A model generated the notes under the pieces. That model was not told the DNA's origin, searched no databases, and saw only the letters and a list, made by a program, of their open reading frames with translations. Positions 1 to 7,179 of a stretch of 14,664 nt of DNA are shown one piece after another (the stretch's first letter is position 1; each line of letters opens with the position of its first letter). This stretch comes from JACDBD01 sp050743385 (GTDB lineage: Bacteria > Actinomycetota > Acidimicrobiia > IMCC26256 > JACDBD01): NCBI GenBank assembly GCA_050743385.1, contig JBOGFJ010000292.1, positions 1-14,664 of the forward strand. Reading direction: 5' to 3'. The position numbers and the translations under genes are program-made.

Positions 1-50
1 GCCACGCGGCGGGCGCGCACGCGCGGATCGATGCCGGCGGTGGCGGTCAC
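1..50 (-). CDS. ftsQ: Probable cell-division protein FtsQ, N-terminal fragment (runs off the left edge)
   Basis: A GTG codon at 50-48 opens a frame reading MTATAGIDPRVRARRV up to the window edge. It is the first start after the murB stop, and a GAGG at 63-60 lies 9 nt upstream as a ribosome binding site. The short basic 'IDPR-R-RR' opening resembles the cytoplasmic tail that precedes the single membrane helix and POTRA domain in actinobacterial FtsQ. A gene directly after murB/murC in a dcw cluster is usually ftsQ. FtsQ is a bitopic membrane protein that bridges early and late divisome proteins. Only 16 residues are visible, so the name rests mainly on position. The frame is the same as murB's, separated from it by one TAG. 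Confidence 0.6.
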   Translation of the reverse strand, partial: MTATAGIDPRVRARRV

Positions 51-74
51 GACCGCTCGCCTCGGGCGCCGCGC

Positions 75-1031
75 CTACACACGTCCGTCACCGTCGAAGC
101 CCTCCCCCACCATGAGCAGCTCCGGCACCAGGAGCACCCCGGTGGCGTCGGCGACCCGGCGTTGCACCTCGGCCACCAACCGGCCGACATCAGCTGCGCT
201 CGCCCCCGGCTCGGCCTGGAAGAAGTTCGCGTGCTTCGGCGAGACGATCGCGCCGCCGACACGCAGACCCTTGAGCCCGGCGGCGTCGATCAGTCGTCCA
301 GCCGAGTCACCGGGCGGGTTCCGGAAGACGGAACCGGCATTGGCACCTCCGGGTTGGTGCTCCCGCCGCCAGCGCACGACCTCGCCGACCCGCTTCTCGC
401 AGAGCGTCGGGTCGTCGGGCGCGACCGCGAGCTCGGCCGCGACCACCACCTCCGACGCGGTGATCCTCGAGTGGCGATAGCCGAGGTCGAGCTCGTCGTT
501 GGTGCGGGCGTGGCGGTCCCCGGACGCGAGGACGTCGACGACCCACGCCCTTCGCAACACGTCGGCGGTCTCGCGCCCGTGACCACCGGCGTTCATCCGG
601 ACGGCCCCGCCCACCGACCCCGGAATTCCCACGAAGAACTCGAGGCCGGTGAACCCGGCACCGGCGGTGCGGCGGGCGAGCACCGGGAGGGCGAGCGCCC
701 CGCCCGCGACCGCGAGGGCCTCGCCCGCAGAGGTGCCGGAGACGGCGTCGAGCTCCAGCGTCTCGAAGTCGCCCTCGAGGAGAAGGGCGAGGCCGTCGAA
801 GCCGTCGTCACCGACGAGGAGATTGGAGCCTCGGCCCACGACGAGCAGCTGCGGACGATGACGGGCCGCGACCTCGGCCACGGCCGCGAGCTGGTCGTCG
901 GACGCCACCCGGGCGAGTACCGCGACCGGTCCCCCGACACGGTACGTGGACAGATCGGAGAACGGCACCGACCGCCCGATCCGGCCCGGCAGGCGCGTCT
1001 CGAGCTCGGTGGCGAGCGCCTCCAGGCTCAC
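75..1031 (-). CDS. murB: UDP-N-acetylenolpyruvoylglucosamine reductase MurB
   Basis: FAD-dependent reductase that uses NADPH to convert UDP-GlcNAc-enolpyruvate to UDP-MurNAc in the cytoplasm. The 318-residue protein has the FAD-binding half with GRGSNLLVG (about 66-74) and GIPGSVGGAVRMNAG (about 135-149). The C-terminal substrate-binding half has YRHSR (about 185-189), GSVFRNP (about 233-239, with the serine that protonates the intermediate) and VPELLMVGE near the end, where E304 matches the family's catalytic glutamate. The GTG at 1031-1029 is chosen because it overlaps the murC stop as GTGA and has GGAGG at 1041-1037, 5 nt upstream. An in-frame GTG at 1049 would add six residues but has no ribosome binding site. 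All key residues are present. Confidence 0.95.
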   Translation of the reverse strand: MSLEALATELETRLPGRIGRSVPFSDLSTYRVGGPVAVLARVASDDQLAAVAEVAARHRPQLLVVGRGSNLLVGDDGFDGLALLLEGDFETLELDAVSGTSAGEALAVAGGALALPVLARRTAGAGFTGLEFFVGIPGSVGGAVRMNAGGHGRETADVLRRAWVVDVLASGDRHARTNDELDLGYRHSRITASEVVVAAELAVAPDDPTLCEKRVGEVVRWRREHQPGGANAGSVFRNPPGDSAGRLIDAAGLKGLRVGGAIVSPKHANFFQAEPGASAADVGRLVAEVQRRVADATGVLLVPELLMVGEGFDGDGRV

Positions 1032-2413
1032 GACGCCCTCCGGATCCACTCGTCCGGGACCGTCGTGAGATCACCCGCCCCCAGCGTCAGCACGATGTCA
1101 CCGGGGCGGGCGAGACGGGGGACGTGCTCGACGAGATCGGCGCGGCGAGGCAGGTACGTGACCGGCAGCGCCGGGTGGCGGTCGAGCACCGCCCGCAGCA
1201 CGAGGCGCCCGGAGACCCCGGGCTGGGGCTCTTCCCCGGCGGCGTACACGTCGGTGAGCACGACCGCATCGGCCTCCGCGAAGGCATCGCCGAAGTCGCG
1301 CCAGAGGCGGGCAGTGCGCGTGTAGCGGTGCGGCTGGAACACTGCGATCACCCGCTGCCAGCCGCCCTCGCGCGCGGCGCGGATCATGGCGACGATCTCC
1401 CCCGGGATATGGGCGTAGTCGTCGACGAGCGTGACGCCGTCGAGCTCGCCCCGGAACTGGAACCGGCGGGCCACGCCGCCGAACGCGCCCAACGCCTCCC
1501 TCACCGCCGCGAAGTCGACGCCCAACTCGAGTGCCATGACGGTCGCGGCGGCGGCGTCCACCGCGTTGTGGCGTCCGGGCACCGGGAGCTCGACGACGCC
1601 GAGCGTCTCGCCGTTCCGCTCGAGCCCGAACCTGCTACCGATCCGACCGCCTTCGTAGTCGACGACCCGGTAGTCGGCATCGTCGGCCCAGCCGTAGGTG
1701 GTGACGCGGTCGTACCGCGACGCGAGCTCGCGAGCGCGAGGGTCGTCGGCGCACACGACCCGGCTTCCGGGGAGGCGTCGGAGGAACCGGTCGAACGCGT
1801 CGACCAACTTCGGGAAGTCGCCGTAGTAGTCGAGATGATCGGGCTCGATATTGGTCACGATCCCGGCCTCGGGCGCGAGCTCGAGGAAGGTGCCGTCGCT
1901 CTCGTCGGCCTCGACGACGAGCCAGTCACCGGTGTCGACCATGGCATTGGTCCCGACCTCGTTGACATCGCCACCGATGAGGAAGCTCGGGTGCCAACCG
2001 GCCGCCCGGAGCACGAGTGCGAGCATCGACGAGGTGGTGGTCTTGCCGTGGCTGCCCACGACTGCGATCGACCGCCGGGTCGCGACCAGCTCCCGAAGCG
2101 CGTCGGCGCGGCGGAGCACCGGAATGCCCCGCTCCTCGGCTGCGACGACCTCCGAGTTCGAGCGCGGAATGGCGGTCGAGACGATGACGGCATCGACGTC
2201 GTCGGGGACGTGCTCGCGTCGGTGTCCCACACGGGCGTCGATCCCCAGCGCGCGCAAACGTGCGAGGGTGCGCGACTCCTTGAGGTCGGATCCGCTCACG
2301 CGGTGACCGATCCCGTTGAGCACCGTCGCGATGGCACTCATCCCGGCCCCCCCGATGCCGACGATGTGAATCCGCTGCGGGGTCGCGAGGTCGAGCGATG
2401 GGCTACCGGTCAC
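1028..2413 (-). CDS. murC: UDP-N-acetylmuramate--L-alanine ligase MurC
   Basis: Cytoplasmic ATP-dependent ligase that adds L-alanine to UDP-MurNAc, the first amino-acid step of the stem peptide. The 461-residue length is normal. Visible motifs are the N-terminal Rossmann GIGGAGMS (19-26), the ATP P-loop GSHGKTTT (120-127), EADESDGT (168-175), the central PGRHNAVDA (279-287), and the C-terminal DDYAHIPGE (331-339) and FQPHRYTRT (359-367). The GTG start overlaps the murG stop as GTGA and is preceded by a full AGGAGG (2425-2420) with a 6-nt spacer, the strongest ribosome binding site in the window. Relative to the E. coli-type YGHHPTE motif, this protein reads YAHIPGE, a small variation in the C-terminal domain. 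It ends in a GTGA overlap with murB. Confidence 0.97.
   Translation of the reverse strand: MTGSPSLDLATPQRIHIVGIGGAGMSAIATVLNGIGHRVSGSDLKESRTLARLRALGIDARVGHRREHVPDDVDAVIVSTAIPRSNSEVVAAEERGIPVLRRADALRELVATRRSIAVVGSHGKTTTSSMLALVLRAAGWHPSFLIGGDVNEVGTNAMVDTGDWLVVEADESDGTFLELAPEAGIVTNIEPDHLDYYGDFPKLVDAFDRFLRRLPGSRVVCADDPRARELASRYDRVTTYGWADDADYRVVDYEGGRIGSRFGLERNGETLGVVELPVPGRHNAVDAAAATVMALELGVDFAAVREALGAFGGVARRFQFRGELDGVTLVDDYAHIPGEIVAMIRAAREGGWQRVIAVFQPHRYTRTARLWRDFGDAFAEADAVVLTDVYAAGEEPQPGVSGRLVLRAVLDRHPALPVTYLPRRADLVEHVPRLARPGDIVLTLGAGDLTTVPDEWIRRAS
1037..1041 (-). promoter_or_regulatory. Ribosome binding site deciding the murB start
   Basis: GGAGG lies 5 nt before the GTG at 1031, which overlaps the murC stop. 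This places the murB start six codons inside the longest open frame. Confidence 0.7.
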
Positions 2414-3546
2414 CAGCGACCTCCTCCCTCACTGCCTCGCTCGCTGCGGCCGGGCGCAAGCCCGTTCTGCCGTGAACCACGAGCTGCCTCCTCGACGAGG
2501 TCGGCCAGGCGGGCGGCGGCATCGGGGCGGGCGAGCGCGCGCGCGGCACGCGCCATCGCTTCTCGCTCGGCCGGGTCGCCGAGCAGCTTGGTCACGACGG
2601 CATCGAGGTTGGCGGGATCGCACTCCGCGTCGGGAAGCAGCACCGCCGCACCCCCGTCGACCATTGTGAGCGCGTTGCGGGTCTGGTGGTCGGCGGGCGC
2701 GCCCGGCAAGGGCACCAGCACCGAGGGCACCGCGGCCGCGGCGAGCTCGGCCACCGTCACGGCCCCCGCCCGGCACACCGCCAGCGCGGCGCGGGCGTAC
2801 AGGTCCTCCATATGGTCCTCGTAGCGCACCAGGTCGTACGCGAGGCTGTCACCCGAGCGGCGGGCGGAGGCGAGCGCGGCGGCGCAGTCGTCGTAGTCGC
2901 GGGCGCCGGTGACGTGGTGTACGGCGACGTCGGCGCGTGTCCGCCAGCGTTGGTACAGCCCGAGGGCGGCCTGGTTGAGCCGGCGCGCGCCCAGGCTCCC
3001 GCCCACCACTGCCACGAGCGGCGGGGCGACGGGCGCACGGCGAACGGCGGCGACCGCGGGCCGGATGGGGTTTCCCGTGAGGACGCCACCGCGCAGGGGG
3101 GTGCCCGGGAGCGAGATCGCGGGGCGCGCGCCCATCAGCACGGCAAGCCGGTTGGCGAGGCCGGGCGCGGCGTTCTGCTCGTGGACCACGGCGGGCACGC
3201 GGCGCAGCCGTGCTGCGAGGAGGCAGGGCAGCGAGGCGTAGCCGCCGACGCCGACCACGACACGCGGTCGGGTCCGGCGGACGATCCGGCGCGACTCGAG
3301 GAACGCCCGCACGTTCTCCCAGAGCGCCCGGAGGTTCGCGAGTGTCAGCCGGCGCTGCAGGCCCCGACCCGGCAGCAGGTCGATGGCGAACCCGGCGTCG
3401 GGGACCACCCTGGCCTCGAGCCCCCGCCGGGCACCGACGAAGCGGATGGTGGGCGACGGGTGCCCGCGGCCGACGAGCTCGTGGGCGAGCGCGAGGGCCG
3501 GGTACACGTGCCCGCCCGTGCCGCCTCCGGTGACGAGCGCGAACAC
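2410..3546 (-). CDS. murG: Lipid II synthase MurG (UDP-GlcNAc:lipid I GlcNAc transferase)
   Basis: Membrane-associated GT28-family glycosyltransferase that adds GlcNAc to lipid I to give lipid II on the inner membrane face. From the chosen start the 378-residue protein opens MFALVTGGGTGGHVYPALA, with the glycine-rich loop at the same distance from Met as in typical MurG. Further motifs are GVGGYAS (99-105), HEQN (122-125), GNPIR (158-162), GGSLGARRLN (182-191), RAGAVTVAEL (259-268) and ADHQTRNA (285-292), the last two in the UDP-GlcNAc-binding C-terminal domain. The GTG at 3546 has GGGGAG (3558-3553) 6 nt upstream. An upstream in-frame GTG at 3573 overlaps the ftsW stop as GTGA and would add nine residues, but its ribosome binding site is poor. 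The Ser/Arg/Gly-rich tail is partly shaped by the embedded murC ribosome binding site. Confidence 0.95.
   Translation of the reverse strand: MFALVTGGGTGGHVYPALALAHELVGRGHPSPTIRFVGARRGLEARVVPDAGFAIDLLPGRGLQRRLTLANLRALWENVRAFLESRRIVRRTRPRVVVGVGGYASLPCLLAARLRRVPAVVHEQNAAPGLANRLAVLMGARPAISLPGTPLRGGVLTGNPIRPAVAAVRRAPVAPPLVAVVGGSLGARRLNQAALGLYQRWRTRADVAVHHVTGARDYDDCAAALASARRSGDSLAYDLVRYEDHMEDLYARAALAVCRAGAVTVAELAAAAVPSVLVPLPGAPADHQTRNALTMVDGGAAVLLPDAECDPANLDAVVTKLLGDPAEREAMARAARALARPDAAARLADLVEEAARGSRQNGLAPGRSERGSEGGGRW
2420..2425 (-). promoter_or_regulatory. Consensus ribosome binding site of murC
   Basis: AGGAGG with a 6-nt spacer before the GTG at 2413, inside the 3' end of murG. It is the closest match to the full anti-16S consensus in this window. 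Confidence 0.75.
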
Positions 3547-3552
3547 GGCGGA

Positions 3553-3558
3553 CTCCCC
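3553..3558 (-). promoter_or_regulatory. Ribosome binding site favouring the murG start at 3546
   Basis: GGGGAG lies 6 nt before the GTG at 3546. The GTG at 3573, which overlaps the ftsW stop, lacks a comparable site. The N-terminus from 3546 also has the usual MurG spacing to the glycine-rich loop. Confidence 0.5.
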
Positions 3559-3569
3559 CACTGCCGGGC

Positions 3570-4742
3570 TCACGATGCCCGGCGGGCGACCGAGCCCAGC
3601 AGACCGGCGGCCGCCATCGTGAACACGAGCGCCGAGCCGCCGAACGACACGAAGGGCAACGGGATGCCCGACACGGGCAGCAGCCCGACGACCCCGCCGA
3701 TGTTGATCGCGGCCTGGCCGACGACCCACACGGTGACGCCGGCGGCGAGGAGCATGCCGAAGCGGTCGGGCGCCCGGAGCGCGATGCGCGTGCCGAGCAC
3801 GCCGAACGCGACGAACAGCCCGACGACGAGCAGGCAGCCGAGCAGACCGACCTCCTCACCGATGATGGCGAAGATGAAGTCGGTGTGGGCGTTGGGGAGG
3901 AACAGCCACTTCGAGCGGCCCGCGCCGAGGCCCACGCCGGTCCAGCCACCGCTGCCGAGGGCGATCAGCGACTGCGACACCTGGTAGCCGGTGTTGGCGG
4001 AGTCGGACCACGGGTGGAAGAACGTGAGCACGCGCGCCCGCCGGTAGGGCTCCGCAATCGCGAGGATCGCCGCGAGCAGCGCGCCCACGCCGCCCACGAC
4101 TGCCAGGTGGCGGAAGCGGACACCGCCGACCACGAGCACCGTCCCGACGATGAGCGCCAACACGACGGTGGAATCCATGTCGGGCTCGCGCAGCACGAGC
4201 ACCGCCATCACGCCGAGCACGAGGAGCACCGGCCGCAGCACCCGACGCCAGTCGTACACGTCGCGTGCGCGGCGGGTCAGCACGTCCGCGCTGAAGAGCA
4301 GGATCGCCAGCTTGGCGAGCTCGGTGGGCTGGAAGCGGAAGAAGCCGCTGCCGAGCCAGCGGCGCGACCCGGCCACGTAGATGCCGATGCCCGGCACGAG
4401 CACGAGCACGAGCAACGCGACGCTCAGCACGAGCAACGGCAGGACCCAGCGGCGCCATGCGTGGTAGTCGATGCGGGCGGTGACCATGAAGGCGACGACG
4501 CCGAGCGCGGTCCAGAGCACCTGGCGCTGGAAGAAGTACCAAGCCGAGCCGTAGTTCGTCAGCGACGCCACCGACGACGCCGACAGCACCATCACCACTC
4601 CGATGATGTTGAGGACCCCCACGGTCGCGAACAGCAGCACGTAGGTCGACGTCCGAGCCTGGCCGGTGACGGTCCACCGCTGCCGGAGCGCTCCCAGACG
4701 GCGTGTCAAGGGTGATTGGAGTCGCGCGGCGATGACGCTCAC
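3570..4742 (-). CDS. ftsW: Septal peptidoglycan glycosyltransferase FtsW (SEDS family)
   Basis: Polytopic membrane protein that polymerises lipid II glycan strands at the septum with FtsI. The 390-residue protein has a basic cytoplasmic tail (about 1-30) and a run of hydrophobic segments from about 33 to 385, consistent with ten helices. SEDS signatures are GSRRWL (125-130), FQPTELAKLA (137-146), EPDMDST (186-192, with D188 at the position of the proposed catalytic aspartate), GYQVSQSLIALGSGG (252-266), HTDFIFAIIGEEVG (286-299) and the C-terminal SGIPLPFVSFGGSAL (358-372). The GTG start overlaps the murD stop as GTGA, with AGGGG (4754-4750) 7 nt upstream. RodA is the alternative SEDS family member, but the position between murD and murG argues for FtsW. 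Confidence 0.95.
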   Translation of the reverse strand: MSVIAARLQSPLTRRLGALRQRWTVTGQARTSTYVLLFATVGVLNIIGVVMVLSASSVASLTNYGSAWYFFQRQVLWTALGVVAFMVTARIDYHAWRRWVLPLLVLSVALLVLVLVPGIGIYVAGSRRWLGSGFFRFQPTELAKLAILLFSADVLTRRARDVYDWRRVLRPVLLVLGVMAVLVLREPDMDSTVVLALIVGTVLVVGGVRFRHLAVVGGVGALLAAILAIAEPYRRARVLTFFHPWSDSANTGYQVSQSLIALGSGGWTGVGLGAGRSKWLFLPNAHTDFIFAIIGEEVGLLGCLLVVGLFVAFGVLGTRIALRAPDRFGMLLAAGVTVWVVGQAAINIGGVVGLLPVSGIPLPFVSFGGSALVFTMAAAGLLGSVARRAS

Positions 4743-6121
4743 TCGGCCACCCCTGCGCGCGAGGCACCGGCTCCGCTGCCGGCGAGCTGACGGGCGACCT
4801 GGGCCGCGAAGTCGTCGCCCCGCGCCCCGTAGCTCGAGTACCAGTCGAACGACGCACATGCCGGCGACAGGACCACGGCGTCGCCCCGCTCTGCGAGCTC
4901 GGTTGCGCGGGCGACTGCCGCCCGCATGTCCGTGGCGACCACGACCGGGGTGGTGCCCTCGAACGCGGCCCCGATCTCGGCCGCGGCTTCGCCGATCGCA
5001 ACCACGGCCCGCAGCCGGGGGGCGAGGGCGCGCAACACCGACAGGTCGAGACCCTTGTTGCGGCCGCCGGCGACCAACACGACGGGAGCCGACGCGCCCT
5101 CGACCGCGTGCACGGTCGCGTGCGGGTTGGTCGCCTTGGAGTCGTCGTAGTAGCGAACGCCACCGCCCTCGCCGACCAGGTGGAACCGGTGCGGGAGCCC
5201 CTCGAAGCGCCGCAGCGCGTCGCGCACGGCGGTCGACGCGGCGCCCAGCTCGAGCGCGGTCGCGGCGGCGGCGAGCGCGTTGGCGCGGTCGTGGGGCGCG
5301 TTCCCGCGGAGATCGGAGGTCGTGGCCAGGACGTCGCCGTCGGGGCCGATCAGGGCGTCACCCTCGACCCGCAACCCGTCGACCGCATCGGCGTCGACCG
5401 AGAAACCGATGCGCCGGGCCGGCGCGGCGCCGGCCAGGGCGCTGACGTGCTCGTCGTCGGCGTTGAACACGAGCAGGTCGTCGCCGCGCTGGTGCGCGAA
5501 CACCCGGGCCTTGGCGGCGGCGTACGCCTCGCGCGACTCGTGCCAGTCGAGGTGGTCGTCGGCGATGTTCAGCAGCACGGCCACCCGCGGGCGGAACGCC
5601 TCGGTCGTGAACGCGAGCTGGAACGACGACACCTCCGCCACGAGCACGCTGTCGTCGGCGGCCGTGACCTCGTCGAGCAGCGCGGTCCCGATGTTGCCGG
5701 CGGCGCGGGCCCCCACGCCCGAGGCGGTCAGCATGTCGACGACCAGGGTCGTGACCGTCGTCTTGCCGTTCGTGCCCGTGATCGCGACGAGCGGCGCCTC
5801 ACCGGCGAGCTCGGCCGCGAGATCGATCTCCGCCCGCACCGGCACGGCGGCGGCCCGGGCCGCGGCGATGGCGGGGTGCCGCGGGGGCACGCCCGGGCTG
5901 GGCACGACAAGGTCGGCCGCGGCCACGAGCTCGGCGACGGCCTCGGCGGGAGGTGCCTCGACCACCTCGGCCCCGAGGCCGGTGGCGGTCGCCACCCGCG
6001 TGGCGTACGCAGGATCGTGGCCGGGCGCGTCCTCGACGACGGTGACCTGGTGGCCGGCCCCCAGGGCGTGACGCACCACCGCGTCGCCCGTCACCCCGAG
6101 TCCGAGCACGACCATGTGCAT
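4739..6121 (-). CDS. murD: UDP-N-acetylmuramoyl-L-alanine--D-glutamate ligase MurD
   Basis: Cytoplasmic ATP-dependent ligase adding D-glutamate to UDP-MurNAc-L-Ala. The 460-residue protein has an N-terminal LGLGVTG (6-12) and SPGVP (75-79), the P-loop GTNGKTT (116-122), EVSSFQL (163-169), DDHLDWH (188-194), and AAAKARVF with K204 matching the carbamylated lysine of the family. HDRANA (277-282), DDSKATN (326-332), AGGRNKGLD (351-359) and SPACASFDW follow. The ATG at 6121-6119 lies 2 nt after the mraY stop, and a second ATG two codons later is possible. A GGGAG about 13 nt upstream is rather far, so translation may depend on coupling to mraY. The frame stays open far upstream through mraY, but that part is only a high-GC shadow. 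Confidence 0.96.
   Translation of the reverse strand: MHMVVLGLGVTGDAVVRHALGAGHQVTVVEDAPGHDPAYATRVATATGLGAEVVEAPPAEAVAELVAAADLVVPSPGVPPRHPAIAAARAAAVPVRAEIDLAAELAGEAPLVAITGTNGKTTVTTLVVDMLTASGVGARAAGNIGTALLDEVTAADDSVLVAEVSSFQLAFTTEAFRPRVAVLLNIADDHLDWHESREAYAAAKARVFAHQRGDDLLVFNADDEHVSALAGAAPARRIGFSVDADAVDGLRVEGDALIGPDGDVLATTSDLRGNAPHDRANALAAAATALELGAASTAVRDALRRFEGLPHRFHLVGEGGGVRYYDDSKATNPHATVHAVEGASAPVVLVAGGRNKGLDLSVLRALAPRLRAVVAIGEAAAEIGAAFEGTTPVVVATDMRAAVARATELAERGDAVVLSPACASFDWYSSYGARGDDFAAQVARQLAGSGAGASRAGVAE
4750..4754 (-). promoter_or_regulatory. Ribosome binding site of ftsW inside murD
   Basis: AGGGG, 7 nt before the GTG at 4742, supports the GTGA-overlap start of ftsW over a longer upstream frame that has no membrane-protein character. 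Confidence 0.6.
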
Positions 6122-6123
6122 GA

Positions 6124-7179
6124 TCAGTCGATCGCTCCCGGGATGCGGATGAAATCGGCGTAGAAGAGACCCACGCCGAGCGCGACGCAGATGCCGGAGA
6201 AGAGCCAGAACCGCACGATCACGGTGAACTCGGGCCAACCGCCGACCTCGTAGTGGTGGTGGATCGGCGCCATGCGCAGCACCCGCCGACGGAAGCCGCG
6301 GAAAGCGACGATCTGGGCGATGACGCTCACGGTCTCCACCACGAACAGGCCACCGAGGATGGGCAGCAGCAGGTTGGTGTTGGTGAGGAGCGCGAGCCCG
6401 CCGATGGCGCCGCCGATGGCGAGCGAGCCGGTGTCGCCCATGAACACCTTCGCCGGAGCCGCGTTCCACCAGAGAAATCCGGCGCAGGCGCCCATCATCG
6501 CGGCCGCGACAACGGCGAGGTCGAGCGCCGGCCCCGCCTCTCCGGGGATGAGCCCGTAGGTTCCGGGGTGGCGGAACTGCCAAAACGCGATGATCACGAA
6601 GGCCGAGAACACGAGCGTGGCCGCGCCGGCAGCAAGGCCGTCCATGCCGTCGGTGATGTTCACTGCGTTCGAGGTGCCCGTGACGATCAGGAGCGCCCAC
6701 ACGAACCACAACACGGTCCCGAGATCGAGGTCGATGAAGCGGGTGAACGACAGGCTCGTCGAAGTGTCGACCCAATGCAGGGCCAGGAGCGCGAAGCCGC
6801 TGCCGACGAGGAGTTGGCCGCTCGACTTCCCCCGCTTGCGCAATCCGAGGTTCCGGCCCTTCCGCACACCGAGGTAGTCGTCGACGAAGCCGACTGCCGC
6901 CAAGCCGATGATGAGCACGAGCAGGGTGACGCCGGTGCGGGCGAACTTGATCTGCTCGGTGCGGATGTGCGCAACGAAGTAGCCGACGGCGGCGCTGCCG
7001 ACGATGGCGACGCCTCCCATCGTGGGTGTGCCCGCCTTCTGCGCGTGCGGGTGTGCGAACGGGCCGTCGTCGCGGATCGCCTGCCCGATGCCGCGGGCGC
7101 GGAGAACCCGGATGAGGAACGGCGTGCCGAGAATGCAGAGCAGGAATGCGGTCGACCCCGCGAGCAGCAACGCGATCAT
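6124..7179 (-). CDS. mraY: Phospho-N-acetylmuramoyl-pentapeptide-transferase MraY
   Basis: Polytopic membrane enzyme that transfers phospho-MurNAc-pentapeptide to undecaprenyl phosphate, making lipid I. The 351-residue protein starts with a hydrophobic segment and has DDGPFAHPHAQKAGTPTMGG (37-56), the metal/catalytic pair D100-D101 in GFVDDYLGVRKGRN, NAVNITDGMDGLA (171-183), FMGDTGS with D249 (246-252) and the cytoplasmic APIHHHYEVGGWPE (304-317) with the histidine triad. Several hydrophobic segments between these fit about ten helices. The ATG start overlaps the murF stop as ATGA, and a GAGG lies about 10 nt upstream. Length and motifs are standard, so only the exact start is less than certain. 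Confidence 0.97.
   Translation of the reverse strand: MIALLLAGSTAFLLCILGTPFLIRVLRARGIGQAIRDDGPFAHPHAQKAGTPTMGGVAIVGSAAVGYFVAHIRTEQIKFARTGVTLLVLIIGLAAVGFVDDYLGVRKGRNLGLRKRGKSSGQLLVGSGFALLALHWVDTSTSLSFTRFIDLDLGTVLWFVWALLIVTGTSNAVNITDGMDGLAAGAATLVFSAFVIIAFWQFRHPGTYGLIPGEAGPALDLAVVAAAMMGACAGFLWWNAAPAKVFMGDTGSLAIGGAIGGLALLTNTNLLLPILGGLFVVETVSVIAQIVAFRGFRRRVLRMAPIHHHYEVGGWPEFTVIVRFWLFSGICVALGVGLFYADFIRIPGAID

Noticed and set aside
1124..2824. 566-codon open frame on the plus strand across murC and the end of murG
   Set aside because: It is antisense to two clear genes, and its composition is the Glu/Asp/Gly/Arg/Val-rich pattern expected from reading high-GC genes backwards. No known motif is visible.
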